NCBI RefSeq assembly: GCF_004101245.1
Contig: NZ_SCIN01000001.1
Coordinates: 820,784 to 884,783 of the forward strand
Length of the DNA stretch: 64,000 bases
Direction: 5' to 3'
Source of the DNA: Sphingomonas sp. UV9
GTDB lineage: Bacteria; Pseudomonadota; Alphaproteobacteria; Sphingomonadales; Sphingomonadaceae
How positions within the stretch are numbered: position 1 is the stretch's first letter; each line of letters opens with the position of its first letter. The translations under genes and the position numbers were made by a program. This document shows positions 56,402 to 64,000 of the stretch, piece by piece. The notes under the pieces were generated by a model, which saw only the letters and a program-made list of their open reading frames with translations, was not told the origin of the DNA and did no database searches.

Positions 56402-56767
56402 TCAGGCCATGCCGACGATCTGGAGCTTCGATTCCAGCGTGTCGCGATCGAAGGGCTTCATGACGTATTCGTCCGCTCCCGCCTCGATCGCGGCGCGGAT
56501 ATAGGCCATGCCGTTCTCTGTCGTGCAAAACACCACCTTGGGCCGGCGCGGTATGTCGGCCTCGCGCAGCGCGCGCAGGAAATCCATGCCGCTCATCACC
56601 GGCATGTTCCAGTCGAGCAGGATCACGTCGGGGATAGACGCCATGCACGATGCCAGCGCCTCGCGACCGTCACACGCTTCGGTGACGGTGAAGTCCAGCG
56701 TCTCCAGGATGTGGCGCGCGACCTTGCGGATCACCTTGGAATCATCGACGACGAGACAGGTCTTCAT
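56402..56767 (-). CDS. cheY: Chemotaxis response regulator CheY
   Basis: A 121-residue single receiver domain. Acidic pocket in CLVVDDSKVIRK (residues 8-9), phosphoacceptor Asp in VILLDWNMPVMSG near 54, Thr in VVFCTTEN near 84, and Lys in YVMKPFD near 106. It carries the signal from CheA to the flagellar switch, or to another output if the strain is non-flagellated; no flagellar gene is in the window. Confidence 0.95.
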   Translation of the reverse strand: MKTCLVVDDSKVIRKVARHILETLDFTVTEACDGREALASCMASIPDVILLDWNMPVMSGMDFLRALREADIPRRPKVVFCTTENGMAYIRAAIEAGADEYVMKPFDRDTLESKLQIVGMA

Positions 56768-56841
56768 GGACAGCCTTCCGGGGGAAATCGTGGAGCCGGT
56801 CTACGCAGGAAAGCGTAAGCGCCGGGTTAAGCAACGGAAAA

Positions 56842-56913
56842 TATCAGGCGACGTATCAGGCGGCGGGGTATCAGGCGGCGGGGTATCAGGCGGCGGGGTA
56901 TCAGGCGGCGGGC
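56842..56913. repeat. 15-bp minisatellite spanning the cheW stop codon
   Basis: Four units of TATCAGGCGGCGGGG at 56854-56913 (the last with one change) and a shorter degenerate unit at 56842-56853. In the cheW direction each unit reads CCGCCGCCTGA, so every copy holds an in-frame TGA; the gene uses the first (56901-56903). Confidence 0.9.
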
Positions 56914-57329
56914 ACGATAGCGGGGATCACCGCGGCAAGATCGAGGATCAGCAGCGGTTCGCCGTCGCGCTGGACGATCCCGGTCCCGGCCGTCGCCCAA
57001 CCGCGGTGCAGCGCCAGTCCCGACGACAACGGCAACCGCGCGAACGGCGCGACGTCTTCGACCGAGTCGACCAGGATGGCGTAATGATGCCCTTCGACCA
57101 CGGTGATGACCGCACGACGGGCGGCGTCGGGTGTCGGCTCCAGGCCGAGCGCGGTGCCGGTATCGATCACCGTCACCACGCGACTGCGCAGCGCCGCGAG
57201 ACCGCGCACGAACGCGTCCGCGCGCGGCACCGCGACGACCTCGCCGATATCGACCACTGAATCGACCTGCGCGGCGGCGATCGCGACGCCGCGTCCTGCG
57301 ATATGCGCCACGAGGAACAATTCGCTCAC
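56901..57329 (-). CDS. cheW: Chemotaxis coupling protein CheW
   Basis: A 142-residue CheW-fold protein that links receptors to CheA. Features: LVAHIAGRGVAIAAAQVDSV near the start, GLAALRSRVVTVIDTGTALG near residue 50, and LLILDLAAVIP at the end. The N-terminus overlaps the cheA stop codon by 4 bp (ATGA). The C-terminus ends inside a 15-bp tandem repeat. Confidence 0.88.
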   Translation of the reverse strand: MSELFLVAHIAGRGVAIAAAQVDSVVDIGEVVAVPRADAFVRGLAALRSRVVTVIDTGTALGLEPTPDAARRAVITVVEGHHYAILVDSVEDVAPFARLPLSSGLALHRGWATAGTGIVQRDGEPLLILDLAAVIPAIVPAA

Positions 57330-59611
57330 AGCGCCCTCCGTGCCGCCAGCGCGGCGATCAACCCCGGCCGGTCGTAGCGATAGATGCTCGCGTCATCATC
57401 CCCTTCGGCGGTCCGCGTCCGGCGCAGCGTCACCACCGGCGCCACCGTCTCGCGGATCGGCGTATCCTCCATCGCCAGCGCCACCGCCGCTGTCTCGCCC
57501 GCCGCCAGCGCAGTGACGCAGCGATAGCCAGACGCCTCGAGCGCGGGCTTCAGGAACGTCTCCATCCAGCCCGATCCGTCGACCTGCAACAGGCACACCG
57601 GCAGCGCAGCAAGCTTAACCGGCTGGCCCGCGAACAGCGCATGCGGGTCGACCAGCTCGATCTGCTCGCCCGCGATCGAGACCACGCCGGCGATCGGTCC
57701 GGTGCCCCGTGCAGGCGCGATCTCGGACGGCAACGCGACGATCTCGATCGCCTCGGCAATCGCATAGGCCATTTCGCTCTCGCCGTCCGTCAGGCGCAAC
57801 ACCGCGACCTCGGTGCGCGCGCCGAACGCGGAGACTGCGTGGAGCGGGATGATCGTATCGCCGATCGACAGCCGCATCGCCCCGCCCGACCAGCGGATCG
57901 CATCGACCGGTACCGGCTCGACGCGGTCGATCACCGCCAGCGCGATCGCGCGGCGGCATCCGTCGAGATCGTCGAACAACAACGCGGGCACGCCCGGCAC
58001 GACCGCCTCGACTTCGGTCGCTGCCGCGACCACCGGCGTAAAGCGCAACCCGGCGACCGAGGCGATGCCCGACGCGTCAAGCAGCAGCATCGGCAGGCCG
58101 TTGTCGGGCAGGGTCTTGCCCGCATACACGCCGGTCGCCATGACCGCAGGCGAGGCGGGCTTCACCACCAGCTCCTCGGTGTCGAGCACGGTATCGACGC
58201 CGAGCGCGTAATCCCCCTCGCGGGTCGACACGATCACCAGCGTCGGCGGCGCGTCGTCATTCAGCTTGAACAGCTGGCCGAGCGATACCAGCGGCATCCG
58301 CCTGCCGCGCACCGTGACGGCGGCGGCGTCGCCGATCGTGTCGATCCGCACGGCATCCCCGCGGACCATCACGATTTCCTCGATCGCCTGGCGCGGCAGC
58401 GCGAACCGCTGCGTGCCGACGCCGACGATGATCGTCGACAGGATCGACAGGGTCAGCGGCACGTGAATGACGATCCGCAGGCCTCGCCCGGGATCGTTGG
58501 TAAGGACGATACGCCCGCCGATCTGCTCGATATTGGCGCGCACCACGTCCATGCCCACGCCGCGCCCCGAGATCGCGGTCACCGCGTCGCGGCTCGACAG
58601 CCCGGCGGCGAAGATCAGGTCGAGCTTGGCCGCCTCGCTCATCGCTGCGAGCTCGGCGACGGTGTGGAGCCCCTTCTCCGCCGCCTTGGCGACGATCCGC
58701 GCCACGTCGATGCCCTTGCCGTCATCGGCGACCTCGATCAGGATCTGGTTGCCCGACTGGCGCGCGGAGACGGTCAGCCGCCCGCTCGACGACTTGCCCA
58801 GCGCGCGCCGTTCCGCCGCTCCCTCGATACCGTGATCGATCGAATTGCGGATGATGTGGACGAGCGGATCGCGCATCAGCTCGATCATCTCGCGGTCGAG
58901 CTCTACATCGGCGCCCTCGATCACGAGGTCGACGCTCTTGCCGAGCTCCGCGCTGGTATCGCGGACCATCCGCGGCAGCGCCGAGAACAGCGCATCGACC
59001 TTCTGCATGCGCGTCCGCGTGACGGTATCGCGCATGTCCGCGACGGTCAGCGACAGGCGTTCGAGCGCCGCCTCCACCTTCGGATCGACGTCGCAGTCGC
59101 GCAGCCGCCGGGCCAGTTCGTTGCGCGCGAGCACCATCTCGGACATGCCGCTCATCATGTGGTCGAGCAGGTCGACGTTGAGGCGGACGCTACGACTGGC
59201 GGCGCGACTGTGCGGGATGGTCGGCACCTGTGCGCAGGGTTGCGCGTCGGGAGCCAGCGCGTCGATCAGCAGGTCCTCGCCCGAATCGTCGAGCGGCGAG
59301 CCACTGTCGATCGCCTCGACGATCTCGCCGATCCGGTCGACGATGCCGAGCACTGCGTTGACGAGCGCGGTATCCGGGGTGCGCTTGCCGTCGCGTACCG
59401 CGGCCAGCACGTCCTCGGCGGCATGACTCAATCGCGCGAGGCGCGGCAGGTCGAGGAACCCGCAGCTTCCCTTGACGGTATGGACGAAGCGGAAGATCGC
59501 ATCGAGGCGCCCGCTATCCGCGGGTGCGGCTTCCCACGCGACGATCTCGCCGGAGATCGCCTCCAGCGTTTCGCGCGTCTCGGCAATGAATTCCTGTAAC
59601 AGATCGTCCAT
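57326..59611 (-). CDS. cheA: Chemotaxis histidine kinase CheA with extra C-terminal domains
   Basis: A 761-residue kinase. HPt domain with phosphorylated His44 in FVHTVKGSCGF; after it only about 40 residues of linker, so the CheY/CheB-binding P2 domain seems absent. Dimerisation helices (about 145-205), then the ATPase: HIIRNSIDHGIE, VADDGKGID and GRGVGMDVV. A CheW-like domain follows (QRFALPRQAIEEIV, about 415-545). About 210 more residues look like a second CheW-like domain (RLSIGDTIIPLHAVSAFG; GVVSIAGEQIELVDPH) and a degenerate receiver (VCLLQVDGSGWMETFLKPAL) without the phosphoacceptor segment. Start at 59611 (MDDLLQEFIAET). Confidence 0.93.
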   Translation of the reverse strand: MDDLLQEFIAETRETLEAISGEIVAWEAAPADSGRLDAIFRFVHTVKGSCGFLDLPRLARLSHAAEDVLAAVRDGKRTPDTALVNAVLGIVDRIGEIVEAIDSGSPLDDSGEDLLIDALAPDAQPCAQVPTIPHSRAASRSVRLNVDLLDHMMSGMSEMVLARNELARRLRDCDVDPKVEAALERLSLTVADMRDTVTRTRMQKVDALFSALPRMVRDTSAELGKSVDLVIEGADVELDREMIELMRDPLVHIIRNSIDHGIEGAAERRALGKSSSGRLTVSARQSGNQILIEVADDGKGIDVARIVAKAAEKGLHTVAELAAMSEAAKLDLIFAAGLSSRDAVTAISGRGVGMDVVRANIEQIGGRIVLTNDPGRGLRIVIHVPLTLSILSTIIVGVGTQRFALPRQAIEEIVMVRGDAVRIDTIGDAAAVTVRGRRMPLVSLGQLFKLNDDAPPTLVIVSTREGDYALGVDTVLDTEELVVKPASPAVMATGVYAGKTLPDNGLPMLLLDASGIASVAGLRFTPVVAAATEVEAVVPGVPALLFDDLDGCRRAIALAVIDRVEPVPVDAIRWSGGAMRLSIGDTIIPLHAVSAFGARTEVAVLRLTDGESEMAYAIAEAIEIVALPSEIAPARGTGPIAGVVSIAGEQIELVDPHALFAGQPVKLAALPVCLLQVDGSGWMETFLKPALEASGYRCVTALAAGETAAVALAMEDTPIRETVAPVVTLRRTRTAEGDDDASIYRYDRPGLIAALAARRAL

Positions 59612-59673
59612 GCGAGCCCCGCGTTCGAGGCCTGTCATGCAGGATGGAGGTTAAGACCGCGTTAGCCCGTCTC

Positions 59674-59799
59674 GATCCTCCCCCGCCAGGGGGAGGTGGC
59701 TGGCGCTTGCCAGACGGAGGGGGAGGAAAGGAATAACCTTGGTTCCGTGTCCTCCCCCTCCGTCACCTTCGGTGCCACCTCCCCGCCAGGGGGAGGATC
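59674..59799. repeat. Palindromic intergenic repeat, family C
   Basis: Arms GATCCTCCCCCGCCAGGGGG and CCCCGCCAGGGGGAGGATC, inner CAGACGGAGGGGGAGG and CCTCCCCCTCCGTC. It separates chpT from cheA and may decouple them. Confidence 0.9.
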
Positions 59800-59810
59800 C
59801 AACTTTCGCC

Positions 59811-60455
59811 CTACCGAGCGTCGAAGACCGCGCCGAAGATCATGATCCCCTCGGCGGGTTCGGACACGATCACCGTGCCACCCGCCTCGGCCACCACCGT
59901 GTTGATCAGATACGCGGCGGCGGCCCGCGGCGTGACGTTATGCGCGCCCTCGCCTTCGACAAGCGTGCGGCGGATCTCGGGGTCGAGCACGATCCGCGCG
60001 CCCTCGATCTTCACGACGATCTCCAGCTGCCCGTCATTCTCCTCGCCGCCGACCTCCATGGTCCCGCCGCGCACCAGCGATTCGGTCGCGACCAGCACGA
60101 GGTTGAGCAGCACTTTGACCGCCGATTTGGGCATCGCCGACGCCTCGACCGCCCAGACGAACTTGATCCGCTTGTTCTCGGCGACCAGCCCCTCGATCGC
60201 ATTGCGCGCTTCATGCGTGTCGACCAGCTCGCCAAAGCCGCCAGCGGCCCCGAAGGCGAGGCGGAAGAATTTCAGCTTGCTGGCTGAGGCTCGCGCGCTG
60301 TCGGCGAGCAACTGCATGACTCGCTCGCGCATCGCAGGATCGGTCTCGTCGGCAAGCAGCTCCAGCCCGTTGTTGAGCGCCCCTACCGGCGACAGCAGGT
60401 CGTGACACAGGCGCGAACAGAGCAGGCTCGCGAAATCGACCGGGCTGACCGTCAT
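59811..60455 (-). CDS. chpT: Histidine phosphotransferase ChpT
   Basis: A 214-residue ChpT. The N-terminal helix carries the phosphorylated His in LCSRLCHDLLSPVGALNNGL near residue 19; the C-terminal part is a degenerate ATPase-like fold (KVLLNLVLVATESLVRGG; GGTVIVSEP). In Caulobacter ChpT passes phosphate from CckA to CtrA and CpdR and so controls the cell cycle. Here it lies 200 bp upstream of cheA on the same strand, separated by a family C palindrome. Confidence 0.9.
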   Translation of the reverse strand: MTVSPVDFASLLCSRLCHDLLSPVGALNNGLELLADETDPAMRERVMQLLADSARASASKLKFFRLAFGAAGGFGELVDTHEARNAIEGLVAENKRIKFVWAVEASAMPKSAVKVLLNLVLVATESLVRGGTMEVGGEENDGQLEIVVKIEGARIVLDPEIRRTLVEGEGAHNVTPRAAAAYLINTVVAEAGGTVIVSEPAEGIMIFGAVFDAR

Positions 60456-60555
60456 GAAAATCCCCTAATTCTGGAGTGTCTTGTGGCCGGGGCGCGAACG
60501 GTGCGCAAGGGTTGCGGTCGCCGACTCTGACAACGGGCTTGACGTGTCCCCCTTC

Positions 60556-60584
60556 TGTCATCCTGACGAAGGTCGGGATGACGG
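60556..60584. repeat. Palindromic intergenic repeat, family D, single arm
   Basis: TGTCATCCTGACGAAGGTCG and GGGATGACGG form one hairpin, the same type as at 1923-2006. Lies in the 139-bp gap between the JAMM gene and chpT. Confidence 0.75.
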
Positions 60585-60594
60585 ATGTTGCGAT

Positions 60595-60987
60595 TTACGG
60601 ATCGTCGATCGTCTCTTCGACGAACGCGCCCCTCGCGACCGATCGCCAAGCCCGCGCCGCGCCCCCGCCAAGTATCAGCCAAACCGCCCCGTCCCCCATC
60701 GCCTGCGCCGCATCGCGCGGCGAAGGGTTAGGCAAACCCGACGGGTGCGAATGATAATGCCCGACCACGCTTGGCCCTCCCCCCCGCGCCCGTCGATGCG
60801 CGACGAACAACGCCTTCGGATCGATCTCGAACGTCCGCGCCGGATTGACCGCAACGTTCGCGCACGCCTCCGCTGCCTCGATCCGCCCCGCCGTCCCGAA
60901 CAGCAATCCACAAATTTCCGCGTCGGGCGACGCGTTCGCCGCTGCAACAAGTTGTGTCAGTACTTCGCTTGAAATCGTCACGCTCAT
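60595..60987 (-). CDS. M67 family JAMM metallopeptidase
   Basis: A 130-residue JAB1/MPN-fold protease. Zinc motif VVGHYHSHPSGLPNPSPRDA near residue 75 (H-x-H-P and the distal Asp), with the catalytic Glu in DAEICGLLFG near residue 25. Bacterial members cleave isopeptide or sulfur-carrier C-terminal bonds; no carrier-protein gene is adjacent, so the substrate is open. Start at 60987 (MSVTISSEVL). Divergent from the rluD-like gene with 17 bp between starts. Confidence 0.9.
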   Translation of the reverse strand: MSVTISSEVLTQLVAAANASPDAEICGLLFGTAGRIEAAEACANVAVNPARTFEIDPKALFVAHRRARGGGPSVVGHYHSHPSGLPNPSPRDAAQAMGDGAVWLILGGGAARAWRSVARGAFVEETIDDP

Positions 60988-61004
60988 CGCCACATCGCTA
61001 CGAC

Positions 61005-61952
61005 ATGGACCGGGGGGTTTCCATCGTCGAAGCATCGATCACGCCGGCCACCGATGGCTGGAGGCTCGATCGCGCGCTCGCCGAAGTGCTTCCCGACATG
61101 TCGCGCGAGCGTTTGAAGACGCTGATCGCGGCGGGACAGGTAACGCTAAACGGCCGCGAATGGCGCGATTCTGCAAAGAAGGCCGCTGCCGGACAGGTGT
61201 TCGCGGTCGCCATCCCGCCACCGACCCCGCTGCACAACGAGGCGCAGGACATCCCGCTCGTCGTCGCGTACGAAGACGACGACCTGATCGTGATCGACAA
61301 GCCTGCCGGGCTGGTGGTCCATCCCGCCGCGGGAAATTACGACGGCACGCTCGTCAACGCGCTGCTCCATCACTGCGCCGGTAATCTATCGGGCATCGGC
61401 GGCGTCGCGCGGCCCGGCATCGTCCACCGCATCGACAAGGACACCTCGGGGCTGATGATCGCCGCAAAGACCGACCGCGCGCACGAAGGCCTCGCCAAGC
61501 AGTTCCACGACCACAGCATCGACCGCCGCTACAAGGCGATCGTCGGCGGTATCCCACGCCCGCCGAGCGGGACGGTCAATGCGCCGCTCGCGCGCAGTCC
61601 GCAGAACCGCAAGAAGATCGCGATCGTCGAGGGCGGCAAACGCGCGGTGACGCACTTCACGACGATCATGCCGCTGCGGGGTGCCGCGCTAGTCGAATGT
61701 CGGCTCGAGACGGGCCGTACGCATCAGGTCCGCGTCCACATGGCCTCGATCGGCCACGCCTTGCTGGGCGACCCGGTTTATGGTAGAACAAAGCAAGCTC
61801 AAAAGTCGTTGCTCGAAACGCTCGGTTTCCGTCGGCAGGCCTTGCACGCGGCCCATCTGGGGTTCATCCATCCGGTGAAAAGCATCGCTTTGGCCTTTGA
61901 AAGCGAAATGCCTGCAGACATGCAGGAACTGTTCACCCAGCTTCACGTATAG
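61005..61952 (+). CDS. rluD: RluA-family pseudouridine synthase (RluD-like)
   Basis: A 315-residue enzyme. N-terminal S4 RNA-binding domain (RLDRALAEVLPDMSRERLKT), then the catalytic domain with VIDKPAGLVVHP near residue 105 and the nucleophile Asp in VHRIDKDTSGLMI near 143; RLETGRTHQVRVHM near 245. RluD modifies helix 69 of 23S rRNA; the RluC/RluA specificity cannot be excluded. Start ATG 61005; no clear ribosome-binding site. rpoH follows after 57 bp. Confidence 0.92.
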   Translation: MDRGVSIVEASITPATDGWRLDRALAEVLPDMSRERLKTLIAAGQVTLNGREWRDSAKKAAAGQVFAVAIPPPTPLHNEAQDIPLVVAYEDDDLIVIDKPAGLVVHPAAGNYDGTLVNALLHHCAGNLSGIGGVARPGIVHRIDKDTSGLMIAAKTDRAHEGLAKQFHDHSIDRRYKAIVGGIPRPPSGTVNAPLARSPQNRKKIAIVEGGKRAVTHFTTIMPLRGAALVECRLETGRTHQVRVHMASIGHALLGDPVYGRTKQAQKSLLETLGFRRQALHAAHLGFIHPVKSIALAFESEMPADMQELFTQLHV

Positions 61953-62009
61953 ATAATCGAGCCCGTGCCGCAGTGCGGCATCGAGGTTCAGCAGAAAGGG
62001 ATTACGACA

Positions 62010-62912
62010 ATGGCAGCCCGCTCCAACGTTCCAGCGACGATACCTACGCTTGGCAGCGAAGCAGGGCTCAATCGCTATCTCGCCGAGATCAAGAAATTCC
62101 CGCTGCTGAAACCCGAGCAGGAATATATGCTCGCCAAACGCTTCCAGGAGCATGGCGACACCGAGGCCGCGGCCCAGCTCGTGACCTCGCATCTGCGCCT
62201 CGTGGCGAAGATCGCTATGGGCTATCGCGGCTATGGCCTGCCCACCTCGGAGCTGATTTCCGAGGGCAATATCGGCCTCATGCAGGGCGTAAAGAAGTTC
62301 GAGCCCGAGCGCGGGTTCCGTCTTGCGACCTATGCGATGTGGTGGATCCGCGCGTCGATCCAGGAATATATCCTGCGGTCTTGGAGCCTCGTGAAGATGG
62401 GCACCACCGCGGCGCAGAAAAAGCTGTTCTTCAACCTCCGCCGGATGAAGAGCCGGCTCGACGCGTTCGAGGACGGCGATCTGCGCCCCGAGCACGTCAC
62501 CAAGATCGCGACCGACCTGGGTGTCGCCGAGACCGACGTCGTCAGCATGAACCGCCGCATGGCGATGGGCGGCGACACGTCGCTCAACGTGCCTATGCGC
62601 GAGGACGGCGACGGCCAGTGGCAGGATTGGCTGCAGGACGACGCGCCGTTGCAGGACAAGATCGTCGCCGATGCGCAGGAGGCGGACGTTCGTCACTCGA
62701 TGCTTGTGTCGGCGATGGACGATCTTAACGAACGTGAGCAGCATATCCTGACCGAGCGTCGCCTGACTGACGATCCCAAGACGCTCGAGGAATTGTCGCA
62801 GGTTTATGGCGTGTCGCGCGAGCGCGTCCGCCAGATCGAGGTTCGCGCGTTCGAGAAGCTGCAAAAGGCGATGATGCGGATCGCTGGCGAGAAACGCCTG
62901 CTGGCAGCCTAA
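62010..62912 (+). CDS. rpoH: RNA polymerase heat-shock sigma factor RpoH (sigma-32)
   Basis: A 300-residue sigma-70 family factor. Region 2 with LVTSHLRLVAKIAMGYRGYG and YAMWWIRASIQEYI; the RpoH box QKKLFFNLRRMK near residue 132, diagnostic of sigma-32; region 4 helix-turn-helix LEELSQVYGVSRERVRQIEV near 262. It directs heat-shock transcription, with clpP at 4 kb a likely target. The ATG at 62010 follows AAAGGG. The amine oxidase start lies 2 bases after the stop codon. Confidence 0.97.
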   Translation: MAARSNVPATIPTLGSEAGLNRYLAEIKKFPLLKPEQEYMLAKRFQEHGDTEAAAQLVTSHLRLVAKIAMGYRGYGLPTSELISEGNIGLMQGVKKFEPERGFRLATYAMWWIRASIQEYILRSWSLVKMGTTAAQKKLFFNLRRMKSRLDAFEDGDLRPEHVTKIATDLGVAETDVVSMNRRMAMGGDTSLNVPMREDGDGQWQDWLQDDAPLQDKIVADAQEADVRHSMLVSAMDDLNEREQHILTERRLTDDPKTLEELSQVYGVSRERVRQIEVRAFEKLQKAMMRIAGEKRLLAA

Positions 62913-62913
62913 A

Positions 62914-64000
62914 TTGGTCGGCACCGTCGTAATCGGCGGCGGTGCGGCCGGTATTGCCGCGGCTCGGACGCTGCATGATGCCGGCAAGGATGTGTTGCTT
63001 ATCGAGGCAAGCGATCGCTTGGGCGGCCGAGCTCGTAGCCTCCCCCTGAGAACCTTGTTCTCCCGCGAAGGCGGGAGTCCAGACTGGGTCCCCGCCTTCG
63101 CGGGGAAACATGTCGACGCCGGTTGCGGCTGGCTCCACTCAGCCAAGCGCAATCCTTGGACCCCGATTGCCGAAGCCGGCGGCTTCACCGTCGACCGCTC
63201 GGACGCCAACTGGCGCACCCAATGGCGCGATCTCGGATTTGCGCCAGACGATCAGGTCGCCGCTTCCACCGCTTATCAAGACTGGAACGAGCGTGCGCTC
63301 GCAGCGCTCGACGGCCCCGACCGTCCGCTCTCCGATTTCATCGACGCCAACGACCCGTGGCGCCCGAAGATCGACGCGATCTCCGGCTATGCCAACGGTG
63401 CGAACCTGTCACAGGTGTCGCTGCACGACTGGGCCGCCTACGAAAGTGCCGCGACTGAGGACAACTGGTCGGTCGAGGAAGGGTACGGCACGCTGGTCGC
63501 CAGCCACGCCGTCGGCCTGCCGGTCCGCCTCTCGACCCCGGTGACGCGGATCGATCACCGTGACGTTCGGCTCAAGTTGGACACTCCCGCCGGAACGATC
63601 CAGGCGGACTACGTTATCGTCTGCGTCCCAACGACCGTCCTCACCAAGTCGCAGATCGTCTTCGACCCGCCGCTCCCCGACAAGCATGCTGCAGCCGCCG
63701 ACCTGCCGCTCGGGCTCGCGGACAAGGTGTTCCTGCACGTCGACCGCCCCGAATGGCCGACCAACGCGCATCTGGTCGGCAACCCGTACAGCGCGTGCAC
63801 CGCGAGCCATCGCCTGTCGCCGTTCGGCTGGCCGATCGTCGAGAGCTTCTTCGGTGGCGACTGCGCGGAGATACTGGACGATCGCGACGCCGCACTCTTC
63901 GCGATCGACGAACTCGTCGGCCTGCTCGGCAGCGACTGGCGCGCGCGTTTCACGCCACTGACCGCGACGCGCTGGCGCCACGAGCCGTATATCGGCGGAA
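62914..64000 (+). CDS. Flavin amine oxidase (FAD-dependent), 3' end beyond window
   Basis: An open frame from TTG 62914 to the window edge (362 codons, no stop). The FAD-binding start is VVIGGGAAGIAAARTLHDAG followed by IEASDRLGGRARS, and DAGCGWLHSAKRNPW is the usual next block of this family. Between them, about residues 48-66, lie SREGGSPDWVPAFAG and flanking residues encoded by a palindromic element of the intergenic family B. The rest (VEEGYGTLVASHAVGLPVRL, IVCVPTTVLT) is typical amine oxidase. TTG start is chosen because the FAD motif begins at the next codons; 2 bases separate it from rpoH. Confidence 0.85.
   Translation, partial: MVGTVVIGGGAAGIAAARTLHDAGKDVLLIEASDRLGGRARSLPLRTLFSREGGSPDWVPAFAGKHVDAGCGWLHSAKRNPWTPIAEAGGFTVDRSDANWRTQWRDLGFAPDDQVAASTAYQDWNERALAALDGPDRPLSDFIDANDPWRPKIDAISGYANGANLSQVSLHDWAAYESAATEDNWSVEEGYGTLVASHAVGLPVRLSTPVTRIDHRDVRLKLDTPAGTIQADYVIVCVPTTVLTKSQIVFDPPLPDKHAAAADLPLGLADKVFLHVDRPEWPTNAHLVGNPYSACTASHRLSPFGWPIVESFFGGDCAEILDDRDAALFAIDELVGLLGSDWRARFTPLTATRWRHEPYIGG
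63057..63109. repeat. In-frame copy of palindromic repeat family B
   Basis: GTTCTCCCGCGAAGGCGGGA and TCCCCGCCTTCGCGGGGAAAC are inverted arms around CCAGACTGGG. The same design is found in intergenic copies (12057, 26682, 28098). Here it is inside the amine oxidase reading frame without stop codons. Confidence 0.88.

Noticed and set aside
57131..59599. 822-codon open frame antisense to cheA and cheW
   Set aside because: Composition is Arg/Asp/His-rich with no domain, while the minus strand holds unmistakable CheA and CheW motifs.
61689..63218. 509-codon open frame antisense to rpoH
   Set aside because: RpoH motifs on the + strand are clear; the antisense product is low complexity.
63110..63544. 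ATG-initiated + frame inside the amine oxidase region
   Set aside because: It is out of frame with the continuous amine oxidase frame that begins at TTG 62914 and shows FAD motifs.

Overview
The window is high-GC chromosomal DNA, densely packed with short overlapping genes, most like an alphaproteobacterium of the Sphingomonadales (Sphingomonas-type). Supporting signs are a ChpT phosphotransferase, a short RpoH sigma factor with the RpoH box, a large TonB-dependent receptor, a PyrB plus pseudo-dihydroorotase pair, DUF2849/DUF934 proteins in the cysteine operon, and many palindromic repeats in the intergenic gaps. This placement is inference from gene content; no rRNA is present. There is no prophage, integrase, transposase, plasmid module or CRISPR array.

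Layout. 1-7.3 kb: lipoprotein cytochrome c, Ca2+/H+ antiporter, clpX, clpP, a membrane-anchored GT2 glycosyltransferase, trigger factor with a long Lys/Ala-rich tail, and tRNA-Leu(UAG). 7.4-13.8 kb: two tiny acidic/proline-rich proteins, a membrane retropepsin-like protease, gatCAB, a DUF3089 hydrolase and ruvX. 13.8-22.4 kb: a polytopic membrane protein, pyrB with a non-catalytic pyrC', then a module of ParA-like ATPase, small partner and TPR/SPOR lipoprotein, divergent from a Sel1/SPOR protein. 22.5-32.5 kb: serB and miaA with overlapping divergent starts, ilvBN-ilvC, yceI, leuA preceded by a leucine-rich leader peptide, and folE-SDR-folB. 32.7-43.9 kb: TonB-dependent receptor, formaldehyde detoxification operon (frmA-VOC-fghA), DUF2945 and SWIB small proteins, tRNA-Arg(CCU), an exonuclease-BRCT protein, a GH130-like enzyme, an SDR and an alpha/beta hydrolase. 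43.9-54.4 kb: selO, astD, the sulfate assimilation operon (cobA-DUF2849-cysI-DUF934-cysH), dnaB, UPF0262, a GH25-like protein and cytidine deaminase. 54.4-64 kb: chemotaxis cluster cheA-W-Y-B-R with chpT upstream, a JAMM peptidase, rluD, rpoH, and a flavin amine oxidase running off the end.

Working together: several operons are read through ATGA or TGATG junctions (gatCAB, pyrB-pyrC', ilvBN, folE-SDR-folB, frmA-VOC-fghA, cobA to cysH, GH25-cdd, cheAW and cheBR). The cobA operon couples siroheme synthesis to the siroheme enzyme CysI. The ilv and leu genes form a split branched-chain amino acid pathway.

Most notable observations: (i) a palindromic element of an intergenic family sits in frame inside the amine oxidase gene at 63057-63109; (ii) a 14-residue peptide with four Leu codons and flanking hairpins precedes leuA; (iii) a small palindrome is nested inside a larger one between ilvN and ilvC with possible 5-bp direct repeats; (iv) a 67-bp perfect tandem duplication spans the astD stop codon, and a 15-bp minisatellite spans the cheW stop codon; (v) CheA lacks an obvious P2 domain and carries a second CheW-like and a degenerate receiver-like domain; (vi) the ParA/SPOR module has no assigned function.
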